Assembly: GCA_015680685.1 (NCBI GenBank)
Contig: MNCI01037707.1
Location: 29,212-93,211, forward strand
Direction of reading: 5' to 3'
Source: Gnetum montanum
Lineage: Eukaryota; Streptophyta; Gnetopsida; Gnetales; Gnetaceae
Length of the DNA stretch: 64,000 bases
The stretch's first letter is position 1. Each line of letters begins with the position of its first letter. This document shows, in pieces, positions 59,029 through 64,000 of the stretch. The notes under the pieces were generated by a model. It had not been told where the DNA came from. It searched no databases and saw only the letters and a list, made by a program, of their open reading frames with translations. Made by a program: the position numbers and the translations under genes.

Positions 59029-60242
59029 CTATTGAAAGTAGGGTTGCTTGTTGATGATTGTCAAATACATGTAGTATGACTTTAGATAGGAATGATTAAC
59101 TAGATTGGCCTCATTCTCATCCATGTTAGCTATTCTGAATGCACCATTCTTGTAGGCTAAGAATTTGTCTACATGCTTACAGATAGCTTTGAGGACCAAG
59201 TCATCTTCTTTGATCTTGTGCATGATCAAGTTATGGTGATGCAACCTCTTCTTCTTCTCTTGATAGTGCTCAATGAGAGCAAGTGCCAACATACATTGCT
59301 CTTCCATCAAGTCCAAGGTCGTTGTCTACAACTTCTTATTCTACTCGTCATTGATGAAGTCGTTCAAGGCTATTCAAAGCGATGGCACTTGCAATTCAAG
59401 AGGTAAAATATCTTCAGAACCATAAACTAGGCTATAAGGGATCATACTAGTTGTCATGCAATAGGTTTTTCTATATGCCCATGATGAATGGACAAGCCAC
59501 TTATGCCACTTTGGTTTACTCTTATTGAGCTTCTTTTTGAGTAAGTTGATGATGCCCTTATTACTTACTTCTGCTTGTCCATTGGCTTGAGGATAATAGG
59601 GTGATGAGAAAGAATGCTTGATACCTAGGTTGTGATAGAAATCTTTCATTTCATGGATAGTAAATTGTGGTGCATTATCTATAACTATGATAATGGATAT
59701 GCAAAAATGGGCTACAATGTTATCTAGGATGAATTTATAGACTTATTCAAATGTAGTCTTCATTAAGGAAATAGCCTCAACCTACTTTGTAAAGTATTCA
59801 ACTATGATGATGATGAAGTTATGTCTTGTGGAAGAATTAGGTGTTATGGGTCCAATGATATCCAACCCCCATCATTGAAATGATCATGTTATCTAAGTGG
59901 TATGAAACTAAATTGGTGGTATATGTATAAGGTTGTTATATCATTGGCATGTATCATAATGGTTAATCTTTTGCATGCAGTCATTTTCTATATGAGGCCA
60001 ATAGTATCCTAATAGTCTAATCTTAGAATCCATAGCTCTTAGTCCTATATGTCCTCATAAACACCCACGTGAACCTTTTCTAAGACTATTCTAACTTCAA
60101 TTTTACCTAAGAACTTTAGAAGTGTGGCATCATAGGATTGTCGACATAATGTGTTATCATCTATGATGACATATTGCTTTGATTGCTTACGCACAACACC
60201 CTTTTGAGCAATAGTTAGGTCTTGTGAGAATTCACCATGCAT
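59029..60242 (-). pseudogene. Integrase of G (broken, catalytic residues kept)
   Basis: The stretch 60242-60045 on the - strand is the segment before the zinc finger (DNTLCRQSYDATLLKFLG, then VLEKVHVGVYEDI; the His position of EVHxGxCGxH). The core has W-G-L-D-I-I-G-P near 59865-59845, IVIDNAPQFTIHE near 59690-59655 and SFSSPYYPQANGQAEVSNKG at 59618-59560, so the D-D-E residues are all present. The open stretch 59649-59374 continues to VYGSEDILPLELQVPS, the GMEAVLPxEVxIPS tail of Tat-type integrases. The stretch 59316-59029 is the C-terminal part. Confidence 0.9.
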
Positions 60243-60299
60243 AAGATAAAATTTAATATCATCATATCACTCCTTGGGAGGAGTAGTATGAATGACAAC

Positions 60300-60790
60300 C
60301 ACAAAGGTATCCTTAGTGTTCTGTGTGATGGGAGTAGCACAGTCCATAGTTAATGTGGGCAACTTACTAAACACATCTAGCATCATACTAAATGCTAATG
60401 TTACAATTACATCAACTATGGTGTTCTCATTTTGGGGTATGTGTTGGATATCAATATCTATTAATTGTTGTAACAATCACTTCCCTAGGTCACAATAAGG
60501 TTGTAAGTATTTAGCCTTACATGCATAGACCTTAGTTACTTGGTTAACCACAAGTTGTAAATCACATTTGATTAGTAAGTGTCTAATTCCTAGGTAATGA
60601 TCTACCATCATCCCTTTGATCAAAGCCTCATACTCTGCTATGTTATTGGTACATGGGAACCCCAAACGATAGGTGAAGGATCAGATGTCACCATATGGAA
60701 ATGTTATGATGATAGCAACATTGGTCCCATGGGTAGTTGAAGCTCCATCAAAGTGCATAACTACCTCATGACCCTCATGTACTTGGCTAA
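60300..60790 (-). pseudogene. Additional RNase H of G, between RNase H and integrase
   Basis: On the - strand VMHFDGASTTHGTNVAIII near 60760-60700, then GFPCTNNIAEYEALIKGMM, then LLIKCDLQLVVNQVTKVYAC and ENTIVDVIVTLA. Acidic residues D, E, D, D of RNase HI are in place. The open stretches are 60665-60477 and 60476-60267, separated by a stop. This domain marks the Tat lineage. Here it is 3' of RT and RNase H, whereas in D and E it is 5' of RT. Confidence 0.9.
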
Positions 60791-60849
60791 TTACGTTAAT
60801 GTGTTCATCATGGAATTTAGGATCTATGGCTACTTGATTATAAATAGGT

Positions 60850-61400
60850 GAAATTGTAAGCTATATAGATATAGCTTGACCTTTCATTAAGGATTGAGAG
60901 ACATAATGAAGGTCAAAATTTGTGGTTATGGCTTTCCATCAGGCTATATTGCTACTTTTGTAAATTTTGGTTATCATGGATCTAAGTATGTTGTCCTTGC
61001 AAATGACATTGACTTGGCTTCTAAAGAGGTAGTGTCTTCACTTCTTCAAATAGAAAACTAGTGCTAGGCAATACTTCTCCACTTCAGTGTATTAGGCCTC
61101 ATGAGCAACTAACGCATGGCTAAGATATTACATTGGAATTTCTACTCCATCATCACATTCTTGATAGAGTAGAGAGGTAATAGATGTATCAATATGGTAA
61201 GGTAGATGTAAAATGGTTTACCCTCTTGCAGAGGATAGACTATTGGCAGTTGTGTCAATTCATACTTAAGGCTTTCAAAGGTCTCTTAGCATTGAACCAT
61301 ACACTCATAGTGAATCCCTTTCTTAAGGAAGTGTTGCATGGGTTGTAACATATTTGTAAGCCTAGTGATAAGCCTATGAATAAACTATAATTTTCCTTGT
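60850..61400 (-). pseudogene. RT-linked RNase H of G (very decayed)
   Basis: Position between RT and the second RNase H. Fragments on the - strand near 61100-61010 (E-K-Y-C-L-A-L-V-F-Y-L-K-K then the TRYYLFRSQVNVICKDN type) fit the EKxxLALVFAxxKLRHYxL box of Tat elements. The rest is too broken to align by eye. Confidence 0.65.
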
Positions 61401-61409
61401 ACTCCTCAA

Positions 61410-62140
61410 ATCTCTTTAATTTTGGTAGGTACTACTAATTTGGATATTGCCTTAACCTTATCAATATCAATAGAAATCCCTGCTTCAGATACTACAAAGC
61501 CCAGCATCTTACTATTCTTAACACCGAAGACACACTTTTTAGGATTACACCTAAGCTCGTATTTGAGACATCAGTTAAGCATAAGCTCTAAGTCATTAGC
61601 ATGATCATTGCTTGGACTTAACAACTATGTCATCTACATAATCATTAAGAAAACCTAACATGTAATCACTAAATATATAGGTCATGGCTTATTGATAGGT
61701 CGCTCCAACATTCTTAAGGCCAAATGGCATCATAGTATAGAAAAGGTACTTCATGGGGTCATAAAGCTTGTGCTAAGTTGATGCTCTAGGTTGATCCTAA
61801 TCTAGTTATATCCCAACAATCCATCCATAAATGACGATAAGTCATGTCTATCCATAGTATTAATAAGTTGATTAATACTAGGCAAAGGGAAGTCATCCTT
61901 GATGGTTGCTTTATTTAGGTCTTGAAAGTCAATGCAAATATAGATACTCTTACTTTTCTTAGGGACTACCACTATGTTGAACATCCATTCTACATAGTTG
62001 ACAACCCTAATGAAACCAACTTGGTAAAGCATTGAGATTTCATTACGAATTTCCAAGGCCAAATCAAGTCTAATTTTGCCCACTTTTTGCTTAAATAGTT
62101 TAACACTAGGGTCTAGTATGGTGTTTTGTTGAACCAAACA
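61410..62140 (-). pseudogene. Reverse transcriptase of G (broken, YVDD kept)
   Basis: The 111-residue open stretch 62137-61802 on the - strand carries the linker and N-terminal RT: FKQKVGKIRLDLALEIRNEI, VEWMFNIVVVPKKSKSIYIC, DFQDLNKATIKDDFPLPSIN and HDLSSFMDGLLGYN. The catalytic box FLNDYVDDIVVK is at about 61655-61620, with both aspartates. After 61600 the frame is broken. The VxPKKxxKxRxCVDxxDLNKA form and YVDDxVVKS box are typical of Tat elements. Confidence 0.9.
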
Positions 62141-63200
62141 TGGGTCTAGGCCTATTGTATCTTCATATGACCAAGAAAAGACCTTAATGTTGCTTTGTAG
62201 GACCTTGGTGATGTCTTAAGCATATTGAGGGTCTAATAAGGAACTTAGTTTAAGGGTTTTCTCCTTACCACTATGTGTTGTGACAAGAACCTCAACTAGA
62301 GAGTCTTAGATTATGTCACCTACCTCCAAGTTAAGGGTTTTGACTAGGTTTTTAGGCCATTCTAGAGGTTTCTCTATTGAGGCTACATGGTCTACAAGAC
62401 TCTCAAGCTCAAGATCCAGGTAATCAAGGTCAATACACTATTCAACATCATCGTGAGGTCCATATAGACACAAAGGCAAACTAATTTACTCTCAGGTACT
62501 CATACTTTGATCTTGCATGTCAACCAAAAGCCTATTAAGTGGCACCTAGGTAAAATTAAATAAATAATGCTAAAATGCTATAGAATTATGCAAACACATG
62601 CAAATCTAATGCAAACAAGGTCATCTAAGGTCACCAATGAGGTAAGGATAATTTGACAAAGTGCAATATAGGAAAACAAAGGTCAAGCAAGGGTAAGTAT
62701 AAGAAATAAGGCTAAAAATGTTAAAAAGGCCATAATTGTTCCAATTTTAGGCCTTAGCAAGCCATGATGCTAGCTTAGAGTCTTTGTGAACTATGATGCT
62801 AGTTTAAGGCCTTAGTGGACCATGGTCACATGGTGTCAGACAGTGGTCAAGGAAGGTCAAACCCAACTATTTGATACCATTTAAAGGCCAAACATAGGAA
62901 AATAAGTCTATTATAAGGCAAATAAAGAACACACATGGTCGTATAAAGGTCATAGAAGGTGAACAAGGTTGACAATGCAACACCAAGTTGAAACACTATG
63001 TGATAGGGCAAAAATAAAGCAAAGTGAGCTATATATGGTAAAACTTGGGTAATATAAGTCAAACAATAGTTATTTTTTGCTATTTTTAGCCCTTATTAGG
63101 CCATGCTTCGAGGCTACAAGGCTATTAGATGAGTTTGGACATAATGCTAGGTTATTTGGACATAAAAATCATGTGTTCCATGCTAGGCTTCGCATATAAA
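62141..63200 (-). mobile_element. G, region upstream of RT with no recognised gag or protease
   Basis: The first 350 bases (to about 62500) are the pre-RT part of pol. From 62520 to 63200 I see repeated short words such as GGCCTTAGCAAGCCATGATGC and AAGGTCAA but no Gag core, zinc knuckle or D-S-G-A motif. Either gag and protease were deleted or they lie right of the window behind a non-coding insertion. Confidence 0.5.
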
Positions 63201-64000
63201 TATGGATCCTTAGTATGGAAACCAAGGAAAATAGGTTTTGAAATGCTCATATGTCCAAAATTCAGGTTTTGAAACATCCCCAAGGTAGCATAGCATTAGA
63301 TCCATCAAAATTTGGCACTTCAAAGGTCTATAGAGGCTAAAAAGCAAGTTTTGAAGCCTTCCCCCTATTTCCATGCTTTCTAGAATGGACAAAATGGGGA
63401 TCAGTGTGGAAAACCAAAAAATTAGCTAAAACAAGGCCATATGAGGTCAAACAAGTAGTTGGAACCTATATTTGGAAGTTATGCATCCTCTAGCCTTATT
63501 TTGAGGCAGTTTGAGTTGATTTTGAGTGTCAAAAAATGTTGAAATAGCTTCCCCCCTTTTTCCATGCTGAGCATAATATCACCCACATGGAAGAATGGGG
63601 GGACACTTGTTCCATAGATTTAGGATGGTTTAAGAGCATATTGACTAGGTTTCCATGCCCCTAGGGCTATAGACCTTGATTCTTCTAGTTGTTAGCTAAT
63701 TTTAAGCATGTTTTGAGGTCATTCAAGGGCACTTAAGGTCTTCCTCCCAATTTCCATCTTGGGGGAGTTACTCCAATGTGGAATATTGGGGGTAATGGAT
63801 TTTGGAGGTTAAAATGAGGTCAAAAAAGAAAAATTTCAAGACTATGAGGCTCTAGGCTTCTCCAACATAGATCTTTGGTTTCCAAAAGTGTCATATTGTC
63901 ACCAAAAATGGAAAACCAGCTTTCCCCCCTTGTTTCCACATTTCCCAATATGGAGGGACCTTCTCCAACATGGATGAGGCAATAATCCTAGATCTGGGTC
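63200..64000. repeat. Diverged tandem repeat, period about 185 bases
   Basis: A pyrimidine-rich landmark (CTTCCCCCTATTTCCATG and variants) recurs at about 63358, 63548, 63738 and 63920, each followed by a purine/G-rich segment (AATGGGG, AATGGGGGG, ATTGGGGG, ATATGGAGGG) and, mid-unit, by GAGGTCA. Spacings are near 190, 190 and 182. The array reaches the window edge. It is within or next to G. Confidence 0.7.

Overview
This window looks like intergenic DNA from a large, repeat-rich plant genome, possibly a gymnosperm, although the sequence alone does not fix the species. It is AT-rich and full of stop codons in otherwise recognisable retroelement proteins. I found no host gene, tRNA, rRNA or CRISPR array. 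Almost every base can be assigned to a stack of decayed LTR retrotransposons inserted into one another. Copies are named here for reference: H, A1, A2 (one Ty3/gypsy family with a tRNA-Asp-type primer site), a Ty1/copia remnant, D and E (a related pair of Ty3/gypsy elements with very long LTRs), F (a Ty3/gypsy chromovirus) and G (a Tat-like Ty3/gypsy element).

Layout. 1-9254: 3' end of element H (+ strand; 5' part lies left of the window). Its 3' LTR (1338-1599 plus 8639-9254) is split by the complete element A1 (1600-8633, - strand, 5-bp target duplication ATTGT on both sides). 9255-10612: a copia integrase/RT remnant (- strand), cut on the left by H inside the RT domain and on the right by D inside the integrase domain. 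10613 to beyond 64000: element D (- strand), with LTRs of about 5.8 kb (10613-16430, and 22574 onward), an internal region at 16431-22573, and a right LTR split twice. Element E (28056 to about 50746, - strand) is the first insertion into that LTR. E is itself split by the complete element A2 (36528-46208, - strand, target duplication ATAAT on both sides). Element F (51303 onward, + strand) is the second insertion into the D LTR, and F's own 3' LTR is cut at 57258 by element G (57259 to beyond the window, - strand).

Relative ages follow from the nesting: copia is older than H and D; H is older than A1; D is older than E and F; E is older than A2; F is older than G. All coding regions are pseudogenes. 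Several catalytic residues are lost by G-to-A or C-to-T changes, as expected from long-term cytosine methylation and deamination.

Points of most interest: (i) D and E carry a second RNase H domain between protease and reverse transcriptase, whereas G has it between RT/RNase H and integrase; (ii) the D LTR holds an array of short palindromes repeated at roughly 70-150 bp; (iii) the very short U3 of family A carries palindromes that differ in every copy; (iv) two segments bounded by single N bases are inverted relative to their surroundings and are almost certainly assembly errors; (v) E has tandem copies of its primer-site region. A 969-base N gap lies at 31148-32116. Element boundaries without an exact repeat or target duplication are approximate, and this is said in each entry.
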